DNA from: Bolinopsis microptera
Lineage: Eukaryota; Ctenophora; Tentaculata; Lobata; Bolinopsidae
Assembly (NCBI RefSeq): GCF_026151205.1
Contig: NC_087081.1
Span: 16,046,837 to 16,110,836, forward strand
Direction of reading: 5' to 3'
DNA: 64,000 nucleotides
Shown here: positions 1 to 11,048 of the stretch, piece by piece
How positions within the stretch are numbered: position 1 is the first letter of the stretch
Layout: the number at the start of each line of letters is the position of its first letter
Notes under the pieces: generated by a model
Seen by the model: the letters and a program-made list of their open reading frames with translations, nothing else
The model's database searches: none
Told to the model about the DNA's origin: nothing
Program-made: the position numbers and the translations under genes

Positions 1-1310
1 CTCAGTCCTCCCCCAGTCCCCCTCCTCCTCCTCCTATTCAGTCCTCCTCCTCCTCCTCCTCCTCAGTCCTCCTCCTTCTCAGTCCTCCTCAGTCCTCCTC
101 CTCCTCCTCCTGAGTCCTCCTCCTCCTCCTCTTCCCTCTCAGTCCTCCTCCTCATTCTTCTCATCAGTCCTCCTCCTCCTCAGTCCTCTCCCAGTCTCCC
201 TCCTTCTCCTCCTCCTATTCAGTCCTCCTCCTCCTCAGTTCTCCTCAGTCCTCCTTCTCATTTCTCCTAAGTCCTCCTCCTGAGTCCTCTTCCTCCTGAG
301 TCCTCCTCCTGAGTCCTCCTCCTGAGTCCTCCTCCTCCTCCCTCTGAGTCATCCTCCTCAGTCATCCTCCTCAGCCATCCTCCTCAGCCATCCTCCTCAG
401 CCATCCTCCTCAGTACTCCTCAGTCCTCCTCCTTCTCAGTCATCGTCAGTCCTCCTCCTCAGTCCTCCTGAATCCTCCTCCTCCTCCTGGGTCCTCCTCC
501 TCCTCCTCCTCCTGGGTCCTCCTCCTGGGTCCTCCTCCTGGGTCCTCCTCCTGGGTCTTCCTGATCCTCCCCAGTCCTCTTCCTCCTCCCCTCCTCAGTC
601 CTCCTGAGTCTTCCTCCTCCCTCATCAGTCCTCAACAGTCCTCCTCCTCCTGGGGCCTTTTCCTGGGTCCTCTTCCTCCTGGGTCCTCCTTCTCCTCCTC
701 AGTCCTTATCCTCCTCCTCCTCAGTCCTCTTCCTCCTCTTCCTCCTGAGTCCTCCTGAGTCCTCCTCCTCCCTCTCAGTCATCCTCCTCAGCCATCCTCC
801 TCAGTCCTCCTCCTTCTCAGTCCTCCTGAGTCCTCTTCCTGAGTCCTTCTCCTCCTCAGTCATCCTCCTCAGTTCTCCTCCTCCTCCTCCTAGGTCCTCC
901 TTCTGGGTCCTCCTCCTCCTCCTCCTCCTGGGTCTTCCTGATCCTCTCCTCCCTCTCAGTCATCCTCCTCAGTCATCCTCCTCAGTCATCCTCCTCAGCC
1001 ATCCTCCTCAGCCATCCTCCTCAGCCAGTACTCTTCAGTACTCTTCAGTCCTCCTCCTTCTCAGTCCTCCTCAGTCCTCCTCCTGAGTCCTCCTCCTCCT
1101 GAGTCCTCCTCCTGAGCCCTCCTCCTCCTCCTCCTGGGTCCTCCTCCTGGGTCCCCTTCCTGGGTCTTCCTGATCCTCCCCAGTTCTCTTCCTCCTCCCC
1201 TCCTCAGTCCTCCTCCTACTCCTCCTCGTCCTCAGTCCTCCTCATCAGTCCTCAACAGTCCTCCTCCTCCCCAGTCCTCCTCCTCCTCCTCCTGGGGCCT
1301 TTTCCTGGCT
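1..1310. repeat. TCCTCC/CAGTCC pyrimidine-rich minisatellite
   Basis: The first 1.3 kb is almost wholly (TCC)n interrupted by CAGTCC, GAGTCC, GGGTCC and CAGCCA words, giving one strand nearly all pyrimidine. Longer sub-blocks recur, such as the run of 'cagccatcctcct' near 360-420 and again near 990-1030, which shows segmental duplication inside the array. Such mirror-like polypyrimidine tracts can form triplex (H-DNA). No coding frame is credible. The array continues off the left edge. Confidence 0.95.
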
Positions 1311-1330
1311 CCCTATATAATTTGATATAA

Positions 1331-1675
1331 CTAGCAGGAACCCGTCAAACCTTTAAGACTGGTGTCAAGGCTCTTTGGTGGCCGGATCAGTTTCCTACCC
1401 TAAAGTCTCCCAGTGAAAATAATTATTACCTATTTAATTCGCGTTTTTGACACCACTTGGGGGTCCAAATTTTGGGTACTAAAATTCTTATTCCTTGGCC
1501 AATTTTCGATTTTTTCATGCTGATTTGAAGGCCATTAAAGCATTTGAATGAGTTAAAAAAGTTTCAGTTTTATATCTTGTACGGTTTTTGCGGAAACCCG
1601 TGTTAAAGTTGATGCCGTGGTGTCAGTAAAATGGTACAGATAAATATATATCGTCTCGCTTTATATATAGTAAGA
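1331..1675 (-). mobile_element. Non-autonomous Helitron-like element, copy 1
   Basis: Read on the minus strand the element begins TCTTACTATATATAAAGCGA and ends GGGTTCCTGCTAG. It sits between a 5' A and a 3' T, the insertion signature of Helitrons (TC...CTRR, A/T target, no target duplication). Related copies lie at 2082-2345, 28479-28730 and 54566-54878, and a fragment at 27690-27826. They share the internal words TTGATGCCGTGGTGTCAG (as read on the plus strand in this copy) and GGCCATTAAAGCATTTGA. No protein is encoded. I did not find a convincing 3' hairpin, so assignment to Helitron rests on the termini and flanks. Confidence 0.7.
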
Positions 1676-1767
1676 TAAGTTAAAGCTATTAATAGCTTTA
1701 GTGTGATTAACAAGTCGTTTGTTTTGTACAAGATTATAATACAAGTTGCGAAAAATTCTCAAAATGT

Positions 1768-1985
1768 TTGTCTGCTAATGTCCACCAATGTCCGCTAATG
1801 TCCACCAATGTCCGTCCGAGTCCGCCTATGTCTGTCCGGGTCCGCCAATGTCCGTCCGAGTCCGCCAATGTCCGTCCGAGTTCGCCAATGTCCGTCCGTA
1901 TCCGCCAATGTCCCAAAAAACACGTCCGTTGTCTCATAGAATCCAAAAAGGACAGGACATAGGCGGACATAGACGGACATGACAC
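1768..1985. repeat. 20-bp minisatellite (CCAATGTCCGTCCGAGTCCG)
   Basis: About ten imperfect copies of a 20-bp unit, CCAATGTCCGTCCGAGTCCG, ending in an inverted portion (aggcggacatagacggacat) and a C homopolymer at 1984-1998. Both strands are open for 60-90 codons only because the unit lacks stops, so I do not call a gene. The TGTCCGT words also occur in the subterminal repeats of the DNA transposon at 36364-37085, which may be where it came from. Confidence 0.85.
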
Positions 1986-2081
1986 CCCCCCCCCCCCCAA
2001 TACACTTTCAATTCATAGGTATTGCTGGCCTTATACTCTAATTGGTTGGTAGCCTTCCATCTTAATAGCATTAGGGCCTTA

Positions 2082-2345
2082 CTAGCAGAAAGCCATCTAA
2101 AGTGGTGTCAAAAGACAACGATATTTATCTAATTTGCGATTTTGACACCACCTGGGGGTCCAATGTTCACGACCTAGTTTATTTATTCATTAGCCAATTT
2201 TGTATTTCTTCATACTGGTCAAAAGGCCATAAAAGCATTTGGCCCAGCCAAAAAAGTATCAATAGAATATCTCTCACGGAATTTTTGCTAAAATTCGTGT
2301 TAAAATGTATGTCGTGGTGTAAGTAAAATGGCAACAGATATAATA
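2082..2345 (-). mobile_element. Degenerate Helitron-like copy 2
   Basis: Starts CTAGCAG on the plus strand, like the 3' end of copy 1 read in reverse. It keeps diverged versions of the shared internal words (gacaccacctgggggtccaa, ggccataaaagcatttgg, gtcgtggtgtaagtaaaatgg). It is clearly older than the copies at 1331, 28479 and 54566, and the terminal TCTTACTATA is no longer recognisable. Confidence 0.6.
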
Positions 2346-2911
2346 TACATACAAAAATTCGGTAAAAAATAGGGTCGATTTCAGACCGTGGCAAACAGTG
2401 ACTAATGCGAAGTGCACACGTTGAATGTGTAAAAACTAGAATCACGTGGTGATACTTGATAGTGATGGGGACCATCGTGAGCTACTCACTTTAAAGTTAT
2501 GAATCTGTTTTAGATAGAAGTTTGATTCTTAATATCTTATAGGTTACTGAAAATGTGGATTAATGGGTACACATTGTGTACTCAGTAGAAGGTTAGTTTT
2601 AAATTAGTAGTAAAAAGATCCCTCAGTTGCAGTTTTTGTAGAAGTTTTGAGAATTATTCCATTTCGAGAAAGAACCACAGCTCTCTACACCATGTTGAGA
2701 AGGCTTAAAACATTGCTACTCTCGAGCGGGAATCACTGAACTATATTTAACGTTTAAGCTGTATAGCTGAGAAAAGTCTAAGGGCCGTAGGGGCAAAATA
2801 ATTAATGTCTATCAAACAAGCAAACTTACCACAAACACACCACCAATCACCATATTATTAACCACATCTCCCAATCTTGGCCATACTTTTCATAAGTTAA
2901 TTTGTTGCTTA
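2346..2911. other. Intergenic, nothing recognised
   Basis: AT-rich DNA with no long frame, no repeat I can align elsewhere in the window, and no recognised RNA gene. Confidence 0.6.
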
Positions 2912-3890
2912 GTATTGCAAGCATTAGAGTTCTTCTCGTTAGAATAGTAACTAGTGAGGAGGATTAGTACCTTGGGGTGACGTCACGTGAGGGAGTGTGA
3001 CGTCACCAGCACACTTAGTATTGCAAGCATTAGAGTTCTTCTCGTTAGAATAGTAACTAGTGAGGAGGATTAGTACCTTGGGGTGACGTCACGTGAGGGA
3101 GTGTGACGTCACCAGCACACTTAGTATTGCAAGCATTAGAGTTTTGCTAGTGAGAAGAGTAACTAGTGAGGAGGATTAGTACCTTGGGGTGACGTCACGT
3201 GAGGGAGTGTGACGTCACCAGCACACTTAGTATTGCAAGCATTAGAGTTCTTCTCGTTAGAATAGTAACTAGTGAGGAGGATTAGTACCTTGGGGTGACG
3301 TCACGTGAGGGAGTGTGACGTCACCAGCACACTTAGTATTGCAAGCATTAGAGTTTTGCTAGTGAGAAGAGTAACTAGTGAGGAGGATTAGTACCTTGGG
3401 GTGACGTCACGTGAGGGAGTGTGACGTCACCAGCACACTTAGTATTGCAAGCATTAGAGTTCTTCTCGTTAGAATAGTAACTAGTGAGGAGGATTAGTAC
3501 CTTGGGGTGACGTCACGTGAGGGAGTGTGACGTCACCAGCACACTTAGTATTGCAAGCATTAGAGTTATTCTCGTTAGAATAGTAACTAGTGAGGAGGAT
3601 TAGTACCTTGGGGTGACGTCACGTGAGGGAGTGTGACGTCACCAGCACACTTAGTATTGCAAGCATTAGAGTTTTGCTAGTGAGAAGAGTAACTAGTGAG
3701 GAGGATTAGTACCTTGGGGTGACGTCACGTGAGGGAGTGTGACGTCACCAGCACACTTAGTATTGCAAGCATTAGAGTTCTTCTCGTTAGAATAGTAACT
3801 AGTGAGGAGGATTAGTACCTTGGGGTGACGTCACACTCCCTCACGTGACGTCACCAGCACACACGCATTAGAGTTTAGAATAGTAACTAG
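2912..3890. repeat. CRE-bearing minisatellite, ~106-bp unit, 9 copies
   Basis: Nine tandem copies of a 104-108 bp unit: TTAGTATTGCAAGCATTAGAG, a variable ~18 bp piece (TTCTTCTCGTTAGAATAG or TTTTGCTAGTGAGAAGAG), TAACTAGTGAGGAGGATTAG, then GTGACGTCACGTGAGGGAG followed by TGTGACGTCACC. Every unit carries two full TGACGTCA palindromes (the cAMP-response-element consensus bound by CREB/ATF bZIP proteins), the first overlapping a CACGTG E-box, so about 18 CREs lie within 1 kb. In the last unit (about 3820-3860) the segment between the CREs is inverted. A related palindrome lies at 11866-11943, upstream of the ATPase gene. Confidence 0.95.
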
Positions 3891-4724
3891 TGAGCCTGTC
3901 AATGTATCACTCCAATTATTATGTTCTCAGCATGATGTCAAAAGGCGGATGGTGTCTGTGGTTGATTATTAACTCAAAGAATTGTTGAAATGATGCAAGC
4001 CATTTTATCTGAAACATTGAATTATGTACAAAATCTCATTTAATCTAAAAATTTATCTACCTGAAAATTCTTTGGACGACCGAAGATTAATTGGTGCATC
4101 ATAGCTGACTGATTATGGATTCTCCATACATGTATTTAGTGTAAAAGAGTAAACCAAAAAGCTTTCCCTTCTGAAATTATGTTATGTGTTAATCATCTTT
4201 ATACTAATTTCGGCACATGAGCATAAACAGAATTACTATAAAACCGGAAAATAGTACAAAGAAGTATGTTTTTAATGTTTTGCTAACTGCAAAACTCAAA
4301 ATCTCGTTTTGACTCGCATTGAATACAACGCAGCAAAATGAACTTTTTTCAGATACAAAATTTTTAAAAAGCACAATATATCGCTGACTAATCGAGATTT
4401 CGGCCTGCTCACATTGATAACCACTGGTTATCCCGTATCTATAGGACTCTACATGTATGAACCTTACGTGATTTAGCTGAATGTTTAATTTATACTTGTA
4501 CACACAATACAATACATCTTTTACATGCATCTCTTACCGTATACAATCGTACAGACGACTGACACATACTTCACTCTACGAACGAGCAGTTGTGCAACTT
4601 AATATCATTATACAATCATGTATTGTTATGTTATGATCACTATAATTCGGCTCATGATGCATTTGTACGTTTTGTATAGGTCCTTCAATCTTCATACTCT
4701 ATGTATATTTTAGATATATATATA
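3891..4724. other. Intergenic, nothing recognised
   Basis: No convincing coding frame or repeat. The 108-codon minus-strand frame at 4204-4530 has no recognisable domain and the composition of random AT-rich DNA. Confidence 0.55.
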
Positions 4725-5259
4725 GGCGGGGGATCATAAGGTCAGAATCGTACGTCACGTTGGGGGAGGGGGGGGGGGGGTGGGTCATATTTTCTTCCAA
4801 AACGCAGTTAGTACTTTTGTAAGTGGTGGGTCTGCTGCTCATTTCCCAGAAAAACAGTACATGGTACTAAGGGGGGTGTCCAAAAAAAAACCATTAAACC
4901 CCTAATTTCAATTTTGGGAATGGGTTTTGAGGTTTTTTCCTTTTTTTGTAACTTTTTATGTAATTCGACTACATTGAAAACAAAACCCCTACTAAATAAT
5001 GGGTATAATATGCCCATTTCCCAATGTTTAATGAGCTGTTTAAAGCAATTTATGGGTGGGTATCTTATTTTATATACCAAGACACAGTTAGTACCGTAAT
5101 TTCTCAACAGTTCGTACCGCAAAAGGGGTGGGTGTCCTAAATATCATCCGAAAAAAAAGTTAGTACCGCGAAGGGGGTGGGTGGGTCTTTTTTGTACATT
5201 CCAAAGTTGCACTTAGTCGACGTCACGCACGGCACTTGGTACCTGATCCCCCCGATATA
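4725..5259. mobile_element. MITE with imperfect terminal inverted repeats
   Basis: The left end GGCGGGGGATCATAAGG...CGTACGTCACG is mirrored at the right end by CGTCACGCACGG...CCTGATCCCCCCGATATA. Both ends abut TATA, compatible with a short AT-rich target duplication. Internally a degenerate sub-repeat of the form 'agttagtaccg..aaggggGtgggtgggtc' occurs about three times (near 4806, 5087 and 5158). No transposase is encoded, so the superfamily is not assignable. The element ends about 130 bp before the start codon at 5388 and may overlap that gene's promoter. Confidence 0.6.
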
Positions 5260-5387
5260 GGTTTGTTTAGCTTGCATTCGTCATTAAATTATGTTATTTC
5301 ATAGTCACGATTACCTGCACAGTGCAGGCGACTGAACGAAAATATGTAATTTTATTTTAATCCATGAAATGTACAGTTTAGTAGGAA

Positions 5388-8300
5388 ATGTCCAGATTCT
5401 CTCAAGGAGATATTGAAGTAGACGAAACTCAGAAGCAGGCTGCTATCAAGAAAAAAGTCCAGGCAAATGAAGCGTATAAGAAAAAGGAATATGACAAAGC
5501 TCTCGTTTTGTATGACGAAGCGATACAATTGGATCCTACTCAGGTGGTTTTCTACAATAATAAAGGAGGTAGGCAGTTTAGAGTCTACTTTAAATTCGTC
5601 TTAAATTGAATTTAGATTTGGCCTAAATTACCTCTTAATAAAGACTGGAAACGTTATAATGAAATTTGTCCACCAGGTCACCTGATCATCAGGTCACCTG
5701 ATGACCTGATGGTTTGGATGACAAACAATAACACGTGTTTGTGGAATTAACGTTCAAACTCTTTTCAGCGGTTTACATTGAAAAAGGGCAATATCTGATG
5801 GCAAAGAATGTATGCTCTAAAGCACTCGAGATTGGAGAAAAATATAGTGCTGTTAACAGAGATATTTCCAGGTTTGATTCCTGCAATGATTCCAATTTAA
5901 TATTAATTCTACTCATGTTGATAAACCTATACGCTTCATTGTTATAATCTTGATAACATGTTAATTTTGTGTAGTTAAAAAAGAACGTTATTCTAAAGAG
6001 TGATTCGTTCGATGACTCAATCGAAATTCTTTTAAGGGCTCTGGAGCGCAAAGGAAAAGCTTGTTTTAATCTAGGCGAAGTCTACAACGCCATGTGGAGT
6101 TATAAAAAGGCGATGTTGCTTCACGAAAAGATCAATATTTCTGATGAACTAGAAAAGGTTAATAAAGCTATATTTTCTAGAATTTTAAAGTTAACTTTAA
6201 AGCTCTGATAATTAAAAAATAGTGAAGTACAAAATCAAAAGTTTTAAATCGAAGGGAGAGATGAATGATGGTATAATTTTTTAACAATAAATCACACTGA
6301 TAATTCAGGTTTATGCAGTCGTCAAGGACGCTCTGCTTAAACCAGGTGCGTTGCCAGTCTAAATAGCGTAATAAATTTAGCAATTTTTTAAAATTAGATC
6401 ATTCCTTTTTGATCCTCAAAAGTAAATCGATAACTGGATGAAAACATGAACTTGTGAATGAAATTGTTAAATGTTTGATGATAAAAATAGCAATTCAAAT
6501 CAATAATTTGTAGAAAATGCATAAATGAATGTTGGGCCTCTTCAGACGATTTGTCGGAGAACAAGATCGAAGCTGCAGGTGATATGATAGCACGGATTTA
6601 CGTTGACCGTCAGGCGAGGTATAAGATGGAGTATGATACTCCTGCTATGTTCCCTCCTGCTCCACAACAGACCTTCGTTGATGCCTTCTCAGAAGAGGAT
6701 TCTTCTCAATTGAGCTTGAAACAAAAAGACCAACAAGTTCAGTATGATGCCGAGGTTGACCTCTTTAGGGCACTGGAGAGTTTAGAAGCTAAAGGAAAGA
6801 TAGTTGTCTTGCATAGCTTTGATTTCAGTAAAGAACAAGCTCAATTGTTCTCTATGTCAGAAGAATCCTCTAAAAATCAAGGAGAAGGAGAGCAGGATTT
6901 CTTGGTTATTGTTAGAGATCAAGCAATAGTCCTGTTCGAAGTGAAGTCCCCCATTCAAATTAGTAATAATAACTTTAAGAAAAATGTAATTGAATCTAGA
7001 AAGCAGCTTGATCGAGCATACGAACTTGTTTCAAATATATACATGAAATTTGGGGGTTTAACATCTGACTTGACGATTCTCCAGTTTACTGTCTTCCCTA
7101 AGACAGCAAAAGTCGATCTCACTAGTTTTCCTTCATACAAGGCATATCTGGCAAACAAAATGGGGAATATCAAGGTTTTATTCCAGGAAGAAATCCAGAA
7201 CTTCAGCAATTGGTGGACTGATAATTATGGCAGGTCTACTCCAACCTAACATTTCTTCTGGCGACAGAACGATAATGCAGCGCCTTGAAGCTTCCTTAAT
7301 TGGACTTTGGTGTATTGACAAGAAAAACATCTGTAATATTGACATATGCAGCTTAGGATATTGTATCAGACAGGTTGACGAGGCAATAAAATCTGAGCAC
7401 ATAACTCACAGGAAATATTTGAAGAAACCAGTGTCAAAAAGTGTCGAAGTGAGTCCTGATATATTCAAAACGTTTCTTGGCATCGATTGCCTCACTGATG
7501 AACAATTGCAGATATTTCAAGAAAGTAAAATGTCCCAGTTCATCGTGGGAGCAGCTGGGTCTGGAAAAACGATTTTGCTCTTTGGCAAAATAATACAACT
7601 CTTTCGAGGATCATCAAATAATAGGGATGGAAAGAAGAAATTCCTTCTTTTAACAGGAACTATGGATTTGGCAGGTGTTGAAGAACTTTTTAGCAAGGTT
7701 GGTATGAGGGTCATGGTTTCACACAGTGTGTACGGAGGACATAATTCCAGATATGGAAATTTGAAATTACAGAAAAATGACCTTTTCTTTGAAGCTTTCA
7801 ACAGCAACGATGCAGCATCTGACATCTTTATTTTGCATCATGAATCGCTACGAGAACCACATTTTTGGCCAGAGAACTTCTTCGTGGAATTGTGAAAGAA
7901 GCATTCTTTAGTGTGATCAATCATAAACATTGCCACATATTTATCGATGACTTTCATAACTACTTGGATAAACGTTTAGCGTTCCATATAGACAATGATC
8001 CTCATTATGAATATGATACAGGCTTTTCCCAAGGTCTAATTCGAGGACTTTTCCAAGAGATGACTAAAAGAATTGGTGTGGAAACGCTGTCAGATTCATA
8101 CTTCTGGCTGGTTTACGACCAAAGTCAAATGACTGTTTCATTCAAGTTAAAACATGAATCTTTAGGATCATTTTTACGGCGCCGGCAGCTTTTATTCCTT
8201 TACGATAGAGATTTAAGAAACGCTCTTGATGACAAGTTTGAAAAGAATAACGACTTATTTCGATCACTATCAAGAGGCCTTAGAAATACAGTAGACATCA

Positions 8301-9229
8301 CTCTTGCTATAGAGAATGTATACATGCACAAAGCAAACCATTTTGCTGGACCAAAACTGAAAAAAACACTTAAGCTACCTAAATTATACAAAGGACCTGG
8401 TCATCAAATCAATGGCCCAAAACCAGTTTGTGTCTTTGTTAAAAATAGCGATTTTCAAGAATATTTGGTACACAAAGTAATATTAGACGAACTTGAAAAA
8501 CTGCTTCTTTTGGGTGATCACCTATCTCCGGCAGACGTAGCGATTATATCTGACTCGCACACTCCACTCGTCAACCACGGCAGCAAAGAAGAACCTTGTC
8601 CCATACCAATGAAAATGATGATGAAATTGCAAGGTAAATTAGATGAAGTTACCATACGAATGATCACTGATCGTGATTGCATTCAGGCATCTGAGTGGAA
8701 GGCTGTGATATATGTAGCTAATCTCCGGGAAAATATTAATCGAAAGGGTTTCATCCCGCAAAGCGGGAAAAAACCTGATGTTATAGGATCGTATATGTCA
8801 TTTCAACTGTCGTCGATGTATGTGACATTGAGTAGAGCTAGAGCTTACCTTGTAGTTATAGGCAAACTTGGTGGTGAGGAGCGCCTGGAATTTTCTGACG
8901 TTATAGCACGTAAGTGGAAATCGTATTCGAAGCATGGTACCGGACCTAGGACTGGTATCCTCCGCAATTTAGCTGATACGTGGAAAAAGGATCCAGGACT
9001 TCATCAGGGGGACATTGTGGAACCTACATTTAATAAAGGAGAACATGTTTTCCTAAAGAAGAGTGATTTTCTTCAGCGTGTTGTCGATAACAGCACACAT
9101 TTACCGGACTATAAGTTTATAGATTCAAGTGTATTTGATTCACAGGAGAGGGCCATCAAAGGTGAAGGAATTTGGTTTCGGCCAGAAAATACTGTAGAAT
9201 TTTCAGAAAGGCCGGATGCCCCAGAATAA
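5388..9229 (+). CDS. TPR - NERD-like nuclease - SF1 (UvrD/Schlafen-like) helicase fusion protein
   Basis: Five exons: 5388-5568, 5769-5871, 6037-6157, 6309-6345, 6546-9229, all with GT..AG introns and matching phases; about 1,041 residues. Residues ~20-130 are three TPRs closest in pattern to the Hop/STI1 TPR2A module (QANEAYKKKEYDKAL; LGEVYNAMWSYKKAM), suggesting chaperone or peptide binding. Residues ~215-340 resemble a NERD nuclease (EVDLFRALE; EGEQDFLVIV; FEVKSP, the E..D..ExK pattern). Residues ~470 onward are a superfamily-1 helicase: Walker A GAAGSGKT, IFIDDF in place of DE-box, WLVYDQSQ (motif III), QASEWKAV (motif V), YVTLSRARAYLVV (motif VI). The frame slips +1 near 7237 (GG) and back near 7871 (T5 run); single-base corrections give continuous homology-like sequence, so these are either assembly indels or real. 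Role is inferred: nucleic-acid processing or defence. TPR and helicase are firm, NERD likely. Confidence 0.85.
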
Positions 9230-9426
9230 ATGAGTTCTCGTGTGGATGTATAGGGTACTGTCTTAGCTTTAGTGTATGAGGTGACTAAATCTTAAAGGGG
9301 GAATCAACTCGAGTCTTTAGTATAACCGGCGAAGCCTCCCATACATTATAAATAACTGATAAATGATATTCCACACAAAGCATGAAATTGTGCTGTATAT
9401 GAGTGGTGATTTCGTTCTGGGAATCA

Positions 9427-9505
9427 GGGTCAGTAGCTCAATTGGTAGAGCAAGAGACGCGAAATCTCGAGGTTCTGGGATCATTCCCCAGTTGTTATGT
9501 CCCTA
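9427..9505 (+). mobile_element. tRNA-like sequence, probable tRNA-derived SINE head or tRNA pseudogene
   Basis: TAGCTCAATTGGTAGAGCA is a good RNA polymerase III A box and D arm. A near-complete anticodon stem (GAGA/TCTC) and a T stem CTGGG/CCCAG follow. The T loop lacks the expected TTCRANY and the anticodon loop lacks U33, so a functional tRNA is unlikely. The translated form (SVAQLVEQETRN) is a familiar artefact of tRNA-derived repeats. The 3' boundary of any SINE tail is not visible. Confidence 0.6.
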
Positions 9506-10320
9506 GTTTTTCAGAGTTAATCATCACATATAGACAGCATGAGAGTAGGCCTGGCCATCTCGAAGTGATAATAATAATTAAATGTTTCGCAGATTGGCAA
9601 TTGATCGGTGTAGTTGGTGTTGTACATACTGCACTGATAATGATATCACGTTGAACGTGTAATGTAAATATAGTGTGGATACATGCGAATATATATTCTA
9701 AATAACTGAGAAATATCTGGTGATAAAGCCCAGGAAGGTTCGTGGACAATGTTAATGTTTTGTACTGAAAGGAATGTGCTCTAGGTTGTACTTGTATAGT
9801 TATTCGTGAGTTGCATATTTTATCGAATCCATACTTTTATTGTTTTTTAAAACTTTTAAAATATGGGTATCGGTTTATATAAATTAATGACATTAGACGT
9901 AATTATCGTGTTTAACCCATCTGGTTTTCTTCGTACAGTGATCGTTATTATGGAATATTGATAGAGCTTAAATTTTACATTAAAATAACGTATAAATTAA
10001 GATATTCAATGACTTACAGTTCAGCTAAAATATTTCAAAATTTATAGAGCTTAAGTTAAGCGGAAATGAATATTGATGAATTTATTCATATTGATGCTGT
10101 TTTGACTATTGTGATTTTGATATAAATGTCTAATTTGTATCCCTTTTTTCTTTTAATTCCTTACAATCGTGATAATCGTTTATACTTTAACAGTGAAATT
10201 ATTGCTACCTCAAATTTTAACTCTCGAATTTTTACACGAATTACACCCTAATCTAATATCTAAAACGCAAACAAATACAAGGTCATAACCTTGTCAATCA
10301 GACAATCTTATTCTGAAGTT
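9506..10320. other. Intergenic, nothing recognised
   Basis: AT-rich spacer after the TPR-helicase gene. I see no frame, RNA gene or repeat that I can support. Confidence 0.5.
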
Positions 10321-10329
10321 TTTAAAAGC

Positions 10330-10740
10330 TGCAGTCACGTGACTACTGATTAGTGATTTCACTGAAACGTCGACTAAGGTATTCAGTATTCACCGCCGTC
10401 TCTGCCGTCTCTGTGACGAGGAGTTTCAGATATAAATATCTCCGGGATTTCGACGCGGGATCATATTATCACTCAGCCCGGCCCGCTGTTAGATAAACAT
10501 CTCAAGGTGATATCATCCCGCCCCGGAAATTTGTATAAACCCGGCCCGCTTTTTAGTCGTAACTGATGTTTATCATTCAATTCTCCGACTTACAATAATC
10601 AATGATACTGCTGATTAGAACTCGATAATAGTAGAACAGTTAGACGCGCGATCACGTGGGCGCGTCACGTGCGTACCACGTGCCACCAATAGCATACGCC
10701 GAGTCTATACCACGTGACACGAAAGCGCACCACGTGATAT
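10330..10740. promoter_or_regulatory. GC-rich island with six CACGTG E-boxes
   Basis: Exact CACGTG palindromes begin at 10336, 10653, 10666, 10677, 10711 and 10731; five fall within 84 bp. They are consensus sites for bHLH-ZIP factors (Myc/Max, USF, MITF, CLOCK/BMAL families). The block is CpG-rich against an AT-rich background and also holds inverted words (GATAAACATC at about 10493 / GATGTTTATC at about 10564). It lies about 1.6 kb upstream of the ATPase start and 0.2 kb upstream of a tiny frame at 10944. Promoter function is inference. Confidence 0.5.
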
Positions 10741-10943
10741 GAAACATCGTAACCGTCCACTTCTTTTACACGCAAATTCCTGGGATCGTTGCCAAAGCAG
10801 CTAATTCTTGGAATTTCTCCAACGCGTGGCGTGAGAAGTTGGCGACTAGCCAGCTACCCTTGTCCGTGCCCTAAAAATAGTATTGTTTTGCTTGCTCTCC
10901 TTCCAGCTCTTGTTCCTGCTAACGTTCAAGCTATTGCTCCACT

Positions 10944-11048
10944 ATGACAGATCGGTTTGACATTCAGATTGATGAACTGCTTTCCAATCGTGTTCATCTA
11001 AAGTATAAATCCCTTGTCGAAATCGCCGGAGATAATTATAATCCATAA
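10944..11048 (+). CDS. Possible 34-residue microprotein or orphan first exon
   Basis: An ATG opens a 34-codon frame (MTDRFDIQIDELLSNRVHLK...NP) directly after the GC-rich, E-box-rich island and before the hairpin run. The residue composition is protein-like (charged and amphipathic, with a low share of codons typical of random AT-rich DNA), but I recognise no family. It could equally be the first exon of a lost gene or transposon. There is no independent support. Confidence 0.25.
   Translation: MTDRFDIQIDELLSNRVHLKYKSLVEIAGDNYNP

Noticed and set aside
1734-2000. Overlapping 60-88 codon frames
   Set aside because: Four frames are open together across a 20-bp minisatellite; no domain.
2912-3890. 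CRISPR-like array
   Set aside because: Units are contiguous near-identical 106-bp copies without unique spacers, in an animal genome.
9427-9505. Functional tRNA gene
   Set aside because: The A box is good but U33 and the TTCRANY loop are missing and the acceptor stem does not pair.
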